64,000 bases of DNA from CAWJMD01 sp963845675 (lineage in GTDB: Bacteria; Actinomycetota; Actinomycetes; Actinomycetales; CAWJMD01). The position numbers were made by a program, and so were the translations under genes. Numbering within the stretch: the stretch's first letter is position 1; every line of letters starts with the position of its first letter. Where the stretch lies: assembly GCA_963845675.1 (NCBI GenBank), contig CAWJSX010000001.1, positions 992,001-1,056,000 on the forward strand, in the 5' to 3' direction. This document shows, piece by piece, positions 28,758 through 39,123 of this stretch. The notes under the pieces are model-generated. The model searched no databases, was not told where the DNA came from, and saw nothing but the letters and a program-made list of their open reading frames with translations.

Positions 28758-30697
28758 TCAGTTCTCCTTCGAGACGCTCACGCGTCCGCCGTCGTGGTCT
28801 GTGCCGGCGTCGCCGTCTGTCGTCGTCTCCCGGGCGGCCGCCGCTGCCGCCGCCTTACGCTCGGCGATCGTCATGCGTCCCTTCTCGGACGCCTCCGACC
28901 GCTCGCTCGGGGTGCGGACGCGGCCGCGACCGGCGTAGGCGGAGGGACGGCCCAGCTGCTCGGCGCTGAAGCCCGAGAGCCGGTGGCCCTCGGCGAAGAA
29001 CTTCGTCCGGGCGAGCACCTGGAGCGCCGGGTGCGTGAAGAGGAAGACCAGGACCAGGTCGATCACCGTGGTCAGGCCGAGCGTGAACGCGAAGCCCCGC
29101 ACACCACCGACCGCCAGCAGGTAGAGGACCGCTGCCGCCAGGAGGTTGATCGCGTCCGACGCGATGATCGTGCGCCGCGCGCGCGCCCAGCCTGCCTCGA
29201 CGGCCGCGACGAGTGTCCGTCCCTCTCGCACCTCGTCGCGCACGCGCTCGAAGTAGACGATGAAGGAGTCGGCGGTGATACCGATGGCCACGATCAGGCC
29301 GGCGACGCCGGGCAGGCTGAGGCGGTACCCCTGCGTCCACGAGAGCAGCGAGATCGTCAGGTACGTGATCGTCGCGGCGATGAGCAGCGAGAACACCGTC
29401 ACGAGACCCAGGCCGCGGTACTGCAGCAACGAGTAGACGACGACCAGGGCCATGCCGATCAGTCCGGCGAGCAGTCCGCTCTGCAGCTGCTCGGAGCCCA
29501 GGAGCGCCGAGATCTGCGCCTCGGTCTGCACCTCGAACGAGATCGGCAGGGCGCCGAACCGCAGCTGGTTGGCGAGCTTGGTGGCGGAGGTCTGCGTGAA
29601 GCTGCCGGTGATCTCCGCGTTGCCGTCGGTGATCACCGCGTTGGTGCGGGGAGCGGAGACGACCAGGCCGTCCAGCACGATCGCGAACTGGTTCTGCGGC
29701 GGCTGCAGGCCGATGAGACGCTCTGTGACGGTGCGGAACTCGCCCGCGCCCTCGTTGTCGAACTCCAGCTGCACGCCCCACTCACCCGTGGTGGCGCCCT
29801 GGCTGTTTCGCACCAGGCCGGACGTCGCGCCTGCGATGCGGGAGCCCTCCACCTCGACCGGGCCGAGGATGTACTTCGCGGCCCCGTCCTGTGAGCAGGT
29901 CACGAGCAGCTGGTCCGCGGCGTCCTCCAGCGCCCCGACGAGGTTGGCCGGGTCGGTGCAGTCGAGCGCCGTGAACTCGGCGGCGATCTCCTCGGTGATC
30001 TGCCCCAGGTCGGACGGGTCAGTGGCCGTGGGTCCCGGGATCGCAGGCGTGGTCGCGGACGGGTCCGCCGGCGCGGGAGTCGTCGCAGCCGGGGCCGTGG
30101 TGGCGGCGGTCCCGGCGGCGAAGATGCGCGGCACCGCCCGGCCGTCCGTGGTCGTCGTCGGCGCCGGGGTGGTGACGCCCTCCGTCCCCGAGCCGGTCGG
30201 TGCCGGGGTGGCCCCGTCGGTCGGGGTGCCCCGTCGGTGGGCGTCGCGCCCTCGGTCGGGGTCGCCCCCTCGGTGGGCTCGCCGGCGTCGGGCGGCAGGG
30301 TGGCCGCCTGCTCGACCAGCACGGCGCGGAAGCGCATCTGCGCCGACTGGCTCACCAGCTCCCGTGCCTCCCGCTGCTCCTCCGGGTCGCCGGGGAGGTC
30401 GACGAGGATGTTCTGGCCGCCCTGGCTCGTGACCTCCGCCTCGGAGACGCCGCTGGAGTTGACGCGCTGGCGGATGATCGCGATCGCGTCGTCGATGATC
30501 TGCTGGTCGACGCTGGCACCGGCCTCGTCGGGACGCGGCTCCAGGATGATCTGGGTGCCGCCGGCCAGGTCGAGGGCCAGGTTGGGGGTCCACGAGGCCG
30601 ACGACCACTGCACGCCGGCGCCGAGGGCGCCCGCCATCGCAGTGATCAGCACGACGAGTGTCAGCAGAGGACGCTTGGAACGGGTGGAACCAGCCAC
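28758..30697 (-). CDS. secD: Protein translocase subunit SecD, one frameshift
   Basis: Large subunit of the SecDF complex. N-terminal helix (LLTLVVLITAMAGALGAGVQ), first periplasmic subdomain (NLALDLAGGTQIILEPRP, VNSSGVSEAEVTSQG), a long Thr/Pro/Glu-rich insert containing TEGATPTEGATPTDG, then the C-terminal domain with PGVAGLIVAIGITADSFIVY and FERVRDEVREG. A lost C near 30235, inside the repeats, puts N- and C-terminal parts in different frames. GTG start at 30697. The tail is charged and Ala-rich (ERKAAAAAAARETTTDGD). Confidence 0.92.
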
Positions 30698-30742
30698 GGA
30701 AGGGTCTCTTCTCGGATCGGTGCGGACGGCCGGACGGGCGCG

Positions 30743-31090
30743 TCAGCTCTTGCTGAGGTCGGGACCGTCGCGGCGCTCATCGGGCGCGTCGTCCGCCAGG
30801 GCGTCGTCGTGTGCGGCCTGGTCGAGCGGCTGCCCGGCGACGAGACCCTCGTCCACGATCTTGCCGACTGCCGCCTTGTTCCACCGCAGCCGCACCCCGG
30901 GAGCGACCTCGAGCACCATCTGGTCGTCGAGGACCTCGATGACCTCGCCGTACAGCCCGGCCGTGGTCATCACGGTCTGACCGACGGCCAGGCGGGACTG
31001 CTGCTCGGCGAAGGCGCGCTGGCGCTTGCGCTGCTGGTAGATCAGCAGGCCGAGGGGCAGGATGATGATGAGCGGGAGAAGCAGGTCCAC
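30743..31090 (-). CDS. yajC: Preprotein translocase subunit YajC
   Basis: 115-residue single-pass membrane protein associated with SecDF. Helix LLLPLIIILPLGLLIYQQRK at the N-terminus, then the soluble domain GQTVMTTAGLYGEVIEVLDD and LRWNKAAVGKIVDEG. The longer open frame upstream lacks similarity; GTG 31090 is the family start. First gene of yajC-secD-secF-apt-rel, with a plausible promoter at 31212-31241. Confidence 0.92.
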   Translation of the reverse strand: MDLLLPLIIILPLGLLIYQQRKRQRAFAEQQSRLAVGQTVMTTAGLYGEVIEVLDDQMVLEVAPGVRLRWNKAAVGKIVDEGLVAGQPLDQAAHDDALADDAPDERRDGPDLSKS

Positions 31091-31211
31091 TGCGAGTTCA
31101 CGTTCCTTCCGCAGCGCCGGTCCGGCGTCTGCTCGGTGCGCCGAGGCCGGGGACATCCGGACGGCATCAGGCCACGGGCCGCCGTCGTCGCAGCGTGCCC
31201 AGCCCCCGCGG

Positions 31212-31241
31212 AGTGTAGGCGAGGCGCCTGAGAGTGGACAA
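31212..31241 (-). promoter_or_regulatory. Candidate sigma-70-type promoter of the yajC-secDF operon
   Basis: On the minus strand TTGTCC (31241-31236) is separated by 18 bases from TACACT (31217-31212), a good match to a housekeeping actinobacterial promoter. Transcription from it would start near 31205, leaving a leader of about 115 bases before yajC. It is the best hexamer pair in the 197-base gap between yajC and ruvB. Confidence 0.55.
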
Positions 31242-31287
31242 TCTCGCCCCCCGCGCGCCGCCCACGGACTGTGCGGGTTCGGTGCGG

Positions 31288-32475
31288 TCAGGCGTCCAGG
31301 TCGAGGCCCAGCTGGGCGGCGGCACTGGTCGCGGGCGGGCGCAGCCCCAGATGCCTCCACCCCGCGGCCGTGGCCACCCGGCCCCGCGGCGTCCGCCCGA
31401 TCAACCCCTCGCGGACGAGGAACGGCTCCGCGACGGTCTCCACCGTCTCGGGTTCCTCCCCGACGGCCACCGCCAGGGTCGACAGGCCGACAGGTCCACC
31501 ACCGAAGTTCCGGCACAGGGCAGCGAGCACCGACCGGTCGAGCCGGTCGAGGCCCCGCTGGTCGACCTCGTACACCTCGAGGGCCGCCCGGGCGGACGCC
31601 AGGTCCACCACACCGCTGCCCCGGACCTGGGCCCAGTCGCGCACTCGGCGGAGCAGCCGGTTGGCGACCCGGGGCGTGCCGCGGGACCTGCCCGCGACCT
31701 CACGGGCCCCGTCCGGGCTCAGGTGGACCTCCAGGAGGCGGGCGGAGCGGGTCAGGACGGTCTCGAGCTCGTCGGCCGAGTAGAAGTCGAGGTGTGCGGT
31801 GAACCCGAAGCGGTCGCGCAGCGGGGCAGGCAGCAGCCCGGCCCGCGTCGTGGCGCCCACCAGGGTGAACGGGGGCAGCTCCAGCGGGATCGCCGTGGCG
31901 CCGGGGCCCTTCCCGACGACGACGTCGACCCGGAAGTCCTCCATCGCCATGTAGAGCATCTCCTCGGCGGGCCGGGCCATCCGGTGGATCTCGTCGAGGA
32001 ACAGGACCTCGCCCTCCTCCAGCGACGACAGGAGCGCGGCCAGGTCGCCGGCGTGCTGGATCGCGGGCCCGGACGTGATCCGCAGCGGCGAGCCCAGCTC
32101 CGAGGCGACGATCATCGCCAGCGTGGTCTTGCCGAGGCCGGGCGGTCCTGAGAGCAGGATGTGGTCGGGGACGGCGCCCCGCGCCGTCGCCGCCTGCAGC
32201 ACCAGCGAGAGCTGGTCACGCACGACGGCCTGGCCGATGAACTCCTCCAGTCGACGGGGCCGCAGTGCCGCCTCGGCCGCCCGCTCGATGTGGTCCGCGC
32301 CCGGCGCGACGATCCTGGTGCCGAGGTCGGGTCCCTCGTCGTGCTCGCCGACCTCGGACCGATCTGGAAGGTCCGGCACGATCACGTCGGGCAGGTGCAC
32401 CTCGGCCGAGCCGTCGTCGTGCCGGGTCACGGCGCCCTCGCGGGTGCCTCCCTCCTCCGTCCTGCCGGTGCGCAT
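31288..32475 (-). CDS. ruvB: Holliday junction branch migration ATPase RuvB
   Basis: AAA+ motor of RuvAB. 395 residues from ATG 32475, or 380 from GTG 32430, which has GAGGG just upstream; family members start near DEGPDLGTR, so the first 45 or so residues are a variable extension either way. Walker A GPPGLGKT (about 110-117), Walker B LFLDEIHRM, sensor GATTRAGLLPAPLRDRFG, C-terminal winged helix with GLIGRTPRGRVAT. ATG 32475 overlaps the ruvA stop by one base (TGATG), favouring the longer form. Confidence 0.95.
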   Translation of the reverse strand: MRTGRTEEGGTREGAVTRHDDGSAEVHLPDVIVPDLPDRSEVGEHDEGPDLGTRIVAPGADHIERAAEAALRPRRLEEFIGQAVVRDQLSLVLQAATARGAVPDHILLSGPPGLGKTTLAMIVASELGSPLRITSGPAIQHAGDLAALLSSLEEGEVLFLDEIHRMARPAEEMLYMAMEDFRVDVVVGKGPGATAIPLELPPFTLVGATTRAGLLPAPLRDRFGFTAHLDFYSADELETVLTRSARLLEVHLSPDGAREVAGRSRGTPRVANRLLRRVRDWAQVRGSGVVDLASARAALEVYEVDQRGLDRLDRSVLAALCRNFGGGPVGLSTLAVAVGEEPETVETVAEPFLVREGLIGRTPRGRVATAAGWRHLGLRPPATSAAAQLGLDLDA

Positions 32476-33071
32476 CAGCCGCGGCCCAGCTGCCGGAGCG
32501 CCGACCGCAGCAGCGTCGCCACGTCGGCGCCGGGCTGGTCCTCGGTGACGAGCGCGACCGCGGACTCGGCCTGCTTGGTGTTCCAGCCCAGTCCGACGAG
32601 AGCCTGCACGACCTCGGGCGACCCACCGTCCGGGGTCAGCTCGGCGGGGGCCGACGCCGCGGCCGTCCGGCTGGGGCCGAGCCGGTCTGACAGGTCGAGC
32701 ACGATCCGTTGCGCGCCCTTGCGGCCGATGCCGGGCACCCGGCAGAGGGCTGCGAGGTCCTCCTCGGCGACCGCCCGGCGCAGACCGTCCGGGGTGTGCA
32801 CCGCCAGCATCGCGAGAGCCAGCCGTGGGCCGATGCCGGACACCGTCTGCACCGTCTCGAAGACGTCTCTCTCGTCGGCGTCGGTGAAGCCGAACAGCGT
32901 CAAGGAGTCCTCGCGGACCACGAGGCTGGTCGCCAGCTCGCACTCGCTGCCGGTGCGGAGCCCCGCGAGGGTCGCGGGTGTCGCCTGCACGAGCATGCCG
33001 ACCCCGCCGACCTCGACGACCGCGGCGTCCAGCCGCAGGGTCACCACGCGTCCACGCACCGAGGCGATCAC
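32475..33071 (-). CDS. ruvA: Holliday junction DNA-binding protein RuvA
   Basis: Tetrameric junction-binding partner of RuvB, 198 residues. N-terminal OB fold (MIASVRGRVVTLRLDAAVVE), two helix-hairpin-helix motifs (VSGIGPRLALAMLA and VPGIGRKGAQRIVLDL), flexible Ala/Pro linker, and C-terminal RuvB-contacting UBA-like domain (VVQALVGLGWNTKQAESAV). GTG start at 33071, 103 bases after ruvC. Confidence 0.96.
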   Translation of the reverse strand: MIASVRGRVVTLRLDAAVVEVGGVGMLVQATPATLAGLRTGSECELATSLVVREDSLTLFGFTDADERDVFETVQTVSGIGPRLALAMLAVHTPDGLRRAVAEEDLAALCRVPGIGRKGAQRIVLDLSDRLGPSRTAAASAPAELTPDGGSPEVVQALVGLGWNTKQAESAVALVTEDQPGADVATLLRSALRQLGRG

Positions 33072-33174
33072 GACTCACCCCCTCCGCTGCCCGCGCAGCG
33101 GCCCTCGTGACCGCACGCGAACACCTGTTCGACTCCGTCCACGCTAACGGGTGGTGGCGACGGGGGCCGGGAGG

Positions 33175-33789
33175 TCAGGCCCGGCGTGCCGCGGGTGGTC
33201 CGCGACGCCCGGCGGCGCGGGTCGCCTCGGCCCACGCCAGCTGTGCGGGCGTGGGTCCTTTGGCGGCGTGTCCGGGCACAGTGGCCGCCGAAGGATCCGC
33301 GCCCGCCACAGCGACCGGCGCACCGCGCCACAGGTGGCAGATGGCCAGTGCGAGCGCGTCGGCGGCGTCGGCGGGACGTGGTGCGACGTCCAGCCCGAGG
33401 ATGCGGACGACCATCGCGGCGACCTGGTCCTTGTCCGCCCGTCCCGAGCCGGTGACGGCCGCCTTCACCTCGGTGGGCGTGTGCAGCGTCACCGGGATCC
33501 CCGCGCGGGCCCCGGCCAGCAGCGCGACGCCGCTGGCCTGCGCCGTCCCCATCACGCTCTGCACGTTCTGCTGGCTGAAGACGCGCTCGACGGCCATCGC
33601 GTCCGGACGGTGCAGGGCGATCGCGGCCTCGATGCCGTCGCAGACCGCCAGCAGGCGCTCGGCCAGGGGCGAGTCGGCGGGGCTGCGGACGACCTCCACC
33701 GACACCAGCACGGCGCGACGTCCGGGGCGGCTGTCGACGACACCGATGCCGCACCGCGTCAGGCCGGGGTCGACGCCGAGGACTCTCAC
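33175..33789 (-). CDS. ruvC: Crossover junction endonuclease RuvC
   Basis: Resolves Holliday junctions. 204 residues from GTG 33789 (MRVLGVDPGLTRCGIG). The four acidic catalytic residues are present: D7, E68 (AVERVFSQQN), and D141 and D144 (DAADALALAICH). The lysine/phenylalanine region for base recognition (VFSQQNVQSVMGTAQ) is typical. The Ala/Pro-rich C-terminal tail is longer than in enteric RuvC, as in other actinobacteria. It leads the ruvC-ruvA-ruvB set. Confidence 0.96.
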   Translation of the reverse strand: MRVLGVDPGLTRCGIGVVDSRPGRRAVLVSVEVVRSPADSPLAERLLAVCDGIEAAIALHRPDAMAVERVFSQQNVQSVMGTAQASGVALLAGARAGIPVTLHTPTEVKAAVTGSGRADKDQVAAMVVRILGLDVAPRPADAADALALAICHLWRGAPVAVAGADPSAATVPGHAAKGPTPAQLAWAEATRAAGRRGPPAARRA

Positions 33790-33863
33790 GCGCCCAGCCT
33801 CGCACTCCGGCGCCACGCGGCGACCGAGCGACACCCGTGTGGATCGGTGGCGAGCGGTCGAGG

Positions 33864-34613
33864 TCAGCCGACCTCGGCCATCACCTCGTCCGAGACGTCG
33901 AAGTTGGCGTAGACGTTCTGCACGTCGTCACTGTCCTCGAGGGCGTCGATGAGGCGGAAGATCTTGGTGGCGCCATCGGCGTCGAGGTCGACCTGCGTCG
34001 CGGGCACGAACTGCGCGTCCGCGGAGTCGTAGTCGATCCCGGCGTCCTGCAGAGCCGTGCGGACCGCGACCAGGTCGGTCGCCTCGGACACCACCTCGTA
34101 CGAGTCGCCGAGGTTGTTGACCTCCTCGGCGCCGGCGTCGAGGACCGCGGCGAGCACGTCGTCCTCGTCGAGGCCCTCGGCCGGCACCAGCACGACGCCC
34201 TTGCGGGTGAACAGGTACGAGACGCTCCCGGGGTCGGCCATGGTGCCGCCGTTGCGGGTGAACGCGACCCGGACGTCGGAGGCCGCGCGGTTGCGGTTGT
34301 CCGTGAGGCACTCGACGAGCAGTGCGACGCCGTTCGGCCCGTACCCCTCGTACATGATCGTCTGGTAGTCGGCGCCGCCTGCGTCCTGGCCGGAGCCCCG
34401 CTTGAGGGCGCGGTCGATGTTGTCGTTCGGGACCGACGACTTCTTGGCCTTCTGGATCGCGTCGTAGAGCGTCGGGTTGCCCGCGGGGTCGCCACCGCCG
34501 GTGCGCGCCGCGACCTCGATGTTCTTGACCAGCTTGGCGAACATCTTGCCGCGCTTGGCGTCGATGACGGCCTTCTTGTGCTTCGTGGTCGCCCACTTGG
34601 AATGGCCGCTCAT
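33864..34613 (-). CDS. YebC/PmpR-family regulatory/translation factor
   Basis: 249 residues of the YebC family, historically annotated as transcriptional regulators and now also tied to translation of polyproline-rich messages. N-terminus MSGHSKWATTKHKKAVIDAK is near-invariant in the family; GKMFAKLVKNIEVAAR and NRNRAASDVRVAFTRNGG follow. ATG 34613 overlaps the pdxT stop by four bases, and ruvC lies downstream: the standard pdxT-yebC-ruvC order. Confidence 0.95.
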   Translation of the reverse strand: MSGHSKWATTKHKKAVIDAKRGKMFAKLVKNIEVAARTGGGDPAGNPTLYDAIQKAKKSSVPNDNIDRALKRGSGQDAGGADYQTIMYEGYGPNGVALLVECLTDNRNRAASDVRVAFTRNGGTMADPGSVSYLFTRKGVVLVPAEGLDEDDVLAAVLDAGAEEVNNLGDSYEVVSEATDLVAVRTALQDAGIDYDSADAQFVPATQVDLDADGATKIFRLIDALEDSDDVQNVYANFDVSDEVMAEVG

Positions 34614-35221
34614 GACGACTGACCCCTCACGATCTCGACGAACAGCCCGTGCACCCGACGGTCCCCCGTGACCTCGGGGTGGAACGACGTGGCGAGCAAC
34701 GAGCCCTGGCGAACGGCCACGATCCTACCCGCGGCGGGTCCGGTCGCGACGCGGGCGAGGACGTCGACGCCCTCCCCTGCCTCCTCGACCCACGGTGCGC
34801 GGATGAACACGGCGCGCACGGGGTCGCCGGGCACGCCCTGGAACTCCAGGTCCTCCTCGAAGGAGTCGACCTGGCGCCCGAATGCGTTGCGGCGCACCGT
34901 GACGTCCAGCCCTCCGAAGGTCTGCTGGTCGGGGCGTCCGTCGAGCACGCGGTCCGCCAGCAGGATCATCCCGGCGCACGAGCCGTAGGCCGGCAGACCC
35001 TCCCGCAGCGCGGCGACCAGGGGCTCGCGCACGTCGAAGGCGCGTGAGAGCTTGTCGATGGTCGTCGACTCTCCCCCGGGCAGGACGATGCCGTCGAGCC
35101 CGGAGAGCTCGGACGGTCGCCGGACGGGAACGGCTCGGGTCCCGAGCGACTCCAGGACGTGTAGGTGCTCGCGGACGTCGCCCTGCAGGGCGAGGACGCC
35201 GATCGTGGGGGTGCTGCTCAC
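34610..35221 (-). CDS. pdxT: Pyridoxal 5'-phosphate synthase glutaminase subunit PdxT
   Basis: Class I glutaminase supplying ammonia to PdxS for vitamin B6 synthesis. 203 residues. IGVLALQGDVREHLHVLESL, LPGGEST, the nucleophile cysteine in YGSCAGMI, and the His/Glu pair in FHPEVTGD complete the triad. GTG 35221 overlaps the preceding metal-receptor gene by four bases. PdxS is about 3.8 kb away with other genes between. Confidence 0.95.
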   Translation of the reverse strand: MSSTPTIGVLALQGDVREHLHVLESLGTRAVPVRRPSELSGLDGIVLPGGESTTIDKLSRAFDVREPLVAALREGLPAYGSCAGMILLADRVLDGRPDQQTFGGLDVTVRRNAFGRQVDSFEEDLEFQGVPGDPVRAVFIRAPWVEEAGEGVDVLARVATGPAAGRIVAVRQGSLLATSFHPEVTGDRRVHGLFVEIVRGQSS

Positions 35222-36128
35222 GAACGCTCAGCGTAGGCGGGCAGGACCTGTGCGACGCGGCCGGCCGGTGGTGCCGCGACACGGTCAGGGTGCAGCGCGT
35301 GCGCGATCGCCTCGACGCCGTCGACGACCCGAGGTCCCGGACGGGTGACGAGACCCCCGGCGTCGACCGCGAACACCGCGGCACGGGGCGGGAGACGGTC
35401 GGCTACCCGACGCGCCTGGACGACCGCGTCGTCCAGGCCGAACCCGCACGGGGCGACCAGCACGACGTCCACGTTGCAGGCCGCGATCGCCTCCCAGTCC
35501 GTCGTCGTCGAGCGCCCGCCGGGAGAGGCCAGGACTGGGACCCCGCCGGCGGCCGTCACCAGGTCCGGGACCCAGTGACCGGCGACGAACGGCGGGTCGG
35601 TCCACTCGACGACGAGGACGCGGGGACGCCGGCTGCCGGCGAAGCCGCGCCGATGTCGGCCAGGCGACGCGAGAGCCTCTGCCGCAGAGCGGTTCCGAGC
35701 TCGTGGACACCGAGGGCCGCGGCCACGTCCGCGGCCCCGTCGAGGACCTCGTCGAGCCGGTGCGGGTCGAGCGTGACGACCACCGCAGGGCACCCGGTCG
35801 CGTCGAGGGCACGGTCCACCTCGGCCGCCGGCAGCGCGCACACCCGGCAGAGGTCCTGGGTGAGGACGACGTCGGGTGCGATCGCCTGCATCGCGGCGGC
35901 GTCGAGGGTGTACAGCGCGTCCCCGTCGGCCAGGCGGGCACGTACGAGGGAGTCGATCTCGCCCGCTGTGAGCCCGGCGGTGTCGAGACCGTCCACCACC
36001 ACGCGGTGGTCGGTGCGCGCCGTGGCCGGCTCGTCGCACTCGAAGGTGACGCCCCGCAGCCGGTGCTGCTGCCCGATCGCGTACACCCACTCGGTCGCGG
36101 AGGGCAGGAGGGAGACGACGCCGGGCAC
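35218..36128 (-). CDS. Helical-backbone metal receptor (BtuF-like periplasmic-binding fold), one frameshift
   Basis: Soluble relative of cobalamin/siderophore-binding proteins: MPGVVSLLPSATEWVYAIG at the start, CDEPATARTDHRVV, QAIAPDVVLTQDLCRVCALP and, in a second frame, VVEWTDPPFVAGHWVPDLVT and WEAIAACNVDVVLVAPCGFG. The change is near 35630. Repaired length is about 300 residues. No signal peptide is evident, so a cytoplasmic role or use of an unusual export route must be left open. Its stop overlaps pdxT by four bases, tying it to that operon. Confidence 0.82.
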
Positions 36129-36197
36129 GCGTTCACGGTAGCCGCCGGCCCGGGCGACCGGCGCCGCGACCTGACCCCGCCGGGGCAGCGCTGCTGG

Positions 36198-36608
36198 CTA
36201 CGCCGGCTGCGCCGCCGTCCCGGCCGGCTCCTGCGACTGCTCCGGGTACACGATCTGCTGCAGCGACCACCCGTTCCCGTCCGGGTCCGCGAACCGCACG
36301 AACCGTCCCCAGGGCTGGTCATCGACCTCGCTGGCGTCGACCCCACGACCCACGAGGTCGGCGCGGATCGCGTCCGCGTCCGCCACGACGACCTGGAGGT
36401 TGTCCAACGAGCCCGGCGACATCCCGGTGAGCCCGCGCCCGATCGCGATCGAGCAGGCCGAACCCGGAGGGGTCAGCTGCACGAAGCGGATCTCGTCGCT
36501 GACCGTCACGTCGTGGTCCGCCACGAACCCGACCTGGTCGACGTAGAAGTGCTTGGCCCGGTCGATGTCGGTCACGGGCACCAGCACCAGCTCCAGCTTC
36601 ATGTCCAT
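36198..36608 (-). CDS. VOC-family (glyoxalase/bleomycin resistance fold) protein
   Basis: 136 residues from ATG 36608. Two beta-alpha-beta-beta-beta halves are recognisable: KLELVLVPVTDIDRAKHFYV ... and NLQVVVADADAIRADLVGRG ... RFVRFADPDGNGWSLQQIV. A GGAGG-like ribosome site is present upstream. Enzymatic role unknown; VOC proteins include lyases, dioxygenases and binding proteins. It is divergent from kynU across 126 bases. Confidence 0.85.
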   Translation of the reverse strand: MDMKLELVLVPVTDIDRAKHFYVDQVGFVADHDVTVSDEIRFVQLTPPGSACSIAIGRGLTGMSPGSLDNLQVVVADADAIRADLVGRGVDASEVDDQPWGRFVRFADPDGNGWSLQQIVYPEQSQEPAGTAAQPA

Positions 36609-36734
36609 GTCGTTGCCTCCCTACCGTCGTGTCGGGTCGTAGGCCCCTGTGCCTCGCTGACGCTAGGGGCGGGGTCCGACAGCTCGGGCCGTCCGGTCCG
36701 CCGCCCCGACCGCGACGCCGGATACCGTCGACCG

Positions 36735-37983
36735 GTGACCCCGACCTCGACCCTCGCCGAGCAGGCCGCCGCACTCGACGCAGCCGATCCCCTCGCCCAC
36801 GTCCGCCGGCGGTTCACGCTCCCGGAGGGCCTGGTCTACCTCGACGGCAACTCCCTCGGCGCGCTGCCGACCTGCGTCCCCGACGCGGTGGCGGACGTGG
36901 TGCGGCAGCAGTGGGGCACCGACCTCATCGCCTCGTGGAACACCCACGACTGGTGGGGCGCCCAGCAGCGCGTGGGCGACGCGGTGGGACGCCTGGTCGG
37001 CGCCGCGCGGGGCCAGGTCGTGGTGGGCGACTCCACCACGGTGAACCTCTTCAAGTCGTACGTCGCCGCGGCCCGGATGCGCCCGGGACGGACGGTGCTG
37101 GTCACCGACCCCGACTCCTTCCCCACGGACCTCTACATCGCCGCAGGGCGCGGCGCGGATGGCCGGCCTCGAGGTGGTGCTCGTCTCGCCGCCCGACATC
37201 CCGGCCCTCCTGGAGCAGCGAGGTGACGAGGTGGCGCTGGTGTCCGTGTCGCAGGTCGACTACCGCACCGGAGAGCTCTGGGACCTGCCGACCGTGACCC
37301 GCGCCAGCCCACGACGCCGGCGCGCTGGTGCTGTGGGACCTGTGCCACAGCGCCGGGGTCTACGACGTCGGCACTCGACCGCAACGAGGTCGACCTCGCG
37401 GTCGGCTGCGGCTACAAGTACCTCAACGGCGGGCCGGGTGCGCCCTCGTTCACCTACGTCGCGCGTCGTCACCTGGCCGGCTTCGACCAGCCCCTGTCGG
37501 GGTGGCACGGCCACGCCGAGCCGTTCGGGATGGCGCCGGCCTTCACGCCGGCCGACGGGATCGACCGGGTCCGCGTGGGCACCCAGCCGATGATCTCGCT
37601 GCTCGCGCTGGAGTCGGCGCTCACCGCCTACGACGGCGTCTCCCCCGGCCGCGGCACGCTCGAAGTCGCTGTCGCTGACCGGCTTCTTCCTGCGCTGCGT
37701 CAAGGAGCTCGTGCCCGGCATGTCGGTCGCGACCCCGACCGACGACGCACGTCGCGGCTCGCAGGTGTCGCTCGCCCACCCCCAGTCGTACGGCGTCGTG
37801 CAGGCGCTGATCGCCCGCGGGGTGGTTGGCGACTTCCGCGAACCCCACTACGTGCGCCTCGGCTTCGCGCCGCTCTACCTGTCCCACGCCGACGTCCTCG
37901 CGGCGGTCGAGCAGCTCGTCGAGGTGCTCGACGAGGGCGAGCACCTCGACGAGCGCTGGGCGACCCGGGCCGCGGTGACCTGA
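36735..37983 (+). CDS. kynU: Kynureninase, four frameshifts
   Basis: PLP enzyme cleaving kynurenine to anthranilate and alanine. Reading across frames: FTLPEGLVYLDGNSLGALPT, LIASWNTHDWWGAQQRVGD, VVVGDSTTVNLFKSYVAAAR, VALVSVSQVDYRTGELWDLP, ALVLWDLCHSAGV, the PLP-lysine segment VGCGYKYLNGGPGAPSF, GWHGHAEPFGMAPAFTPADG, and REPHYVRLGFAPLYLSHAD. Frame changes are near 37155, 37300, 37370 and 37670. GTG start at 36735. No other tryptophan-degradation gene is visible nearby. Repaired length is about 415 residues. Confidence 0.88.
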
Positions 37984-38008
37984 CCGCCGCGCGCCCCCCA
38001 CTGCGCCG

Positions 38009-38046
38009 GGCGTGGTGACGCCGCCCCCGTCCTCTGCGTGCAGAGG
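38009..38046. terminator. Hairpins between convergent kynU and pdxS
   Basis: Two small stems lie in the 78-base gap: GGCGT-GGTG-ACGCC (38009-38022) and CCTCTGC-GT-GCAGAGG (38031-38046, seven base pairs). No T-run follows. Position between converging genes supports a termination role, but stability is modest. Confidence 0.4.
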
Positions 38047-38061
38047 CAGTGCCCGACGCGG

Positions 38062-39000
<939 letters not shown>

Positions 39001-39123
39001 GGGGCACCTCGGGGCGGGGACGGGGCGGGCGGGCCTGCGCCCGCCGCGGATGGAGTCACTCCAGGGTAGATCGTGTCGCGGGGTGCTCCGTCCCCGGCTG
39101 CCCGTGGCGGACGGCCGATCCGC

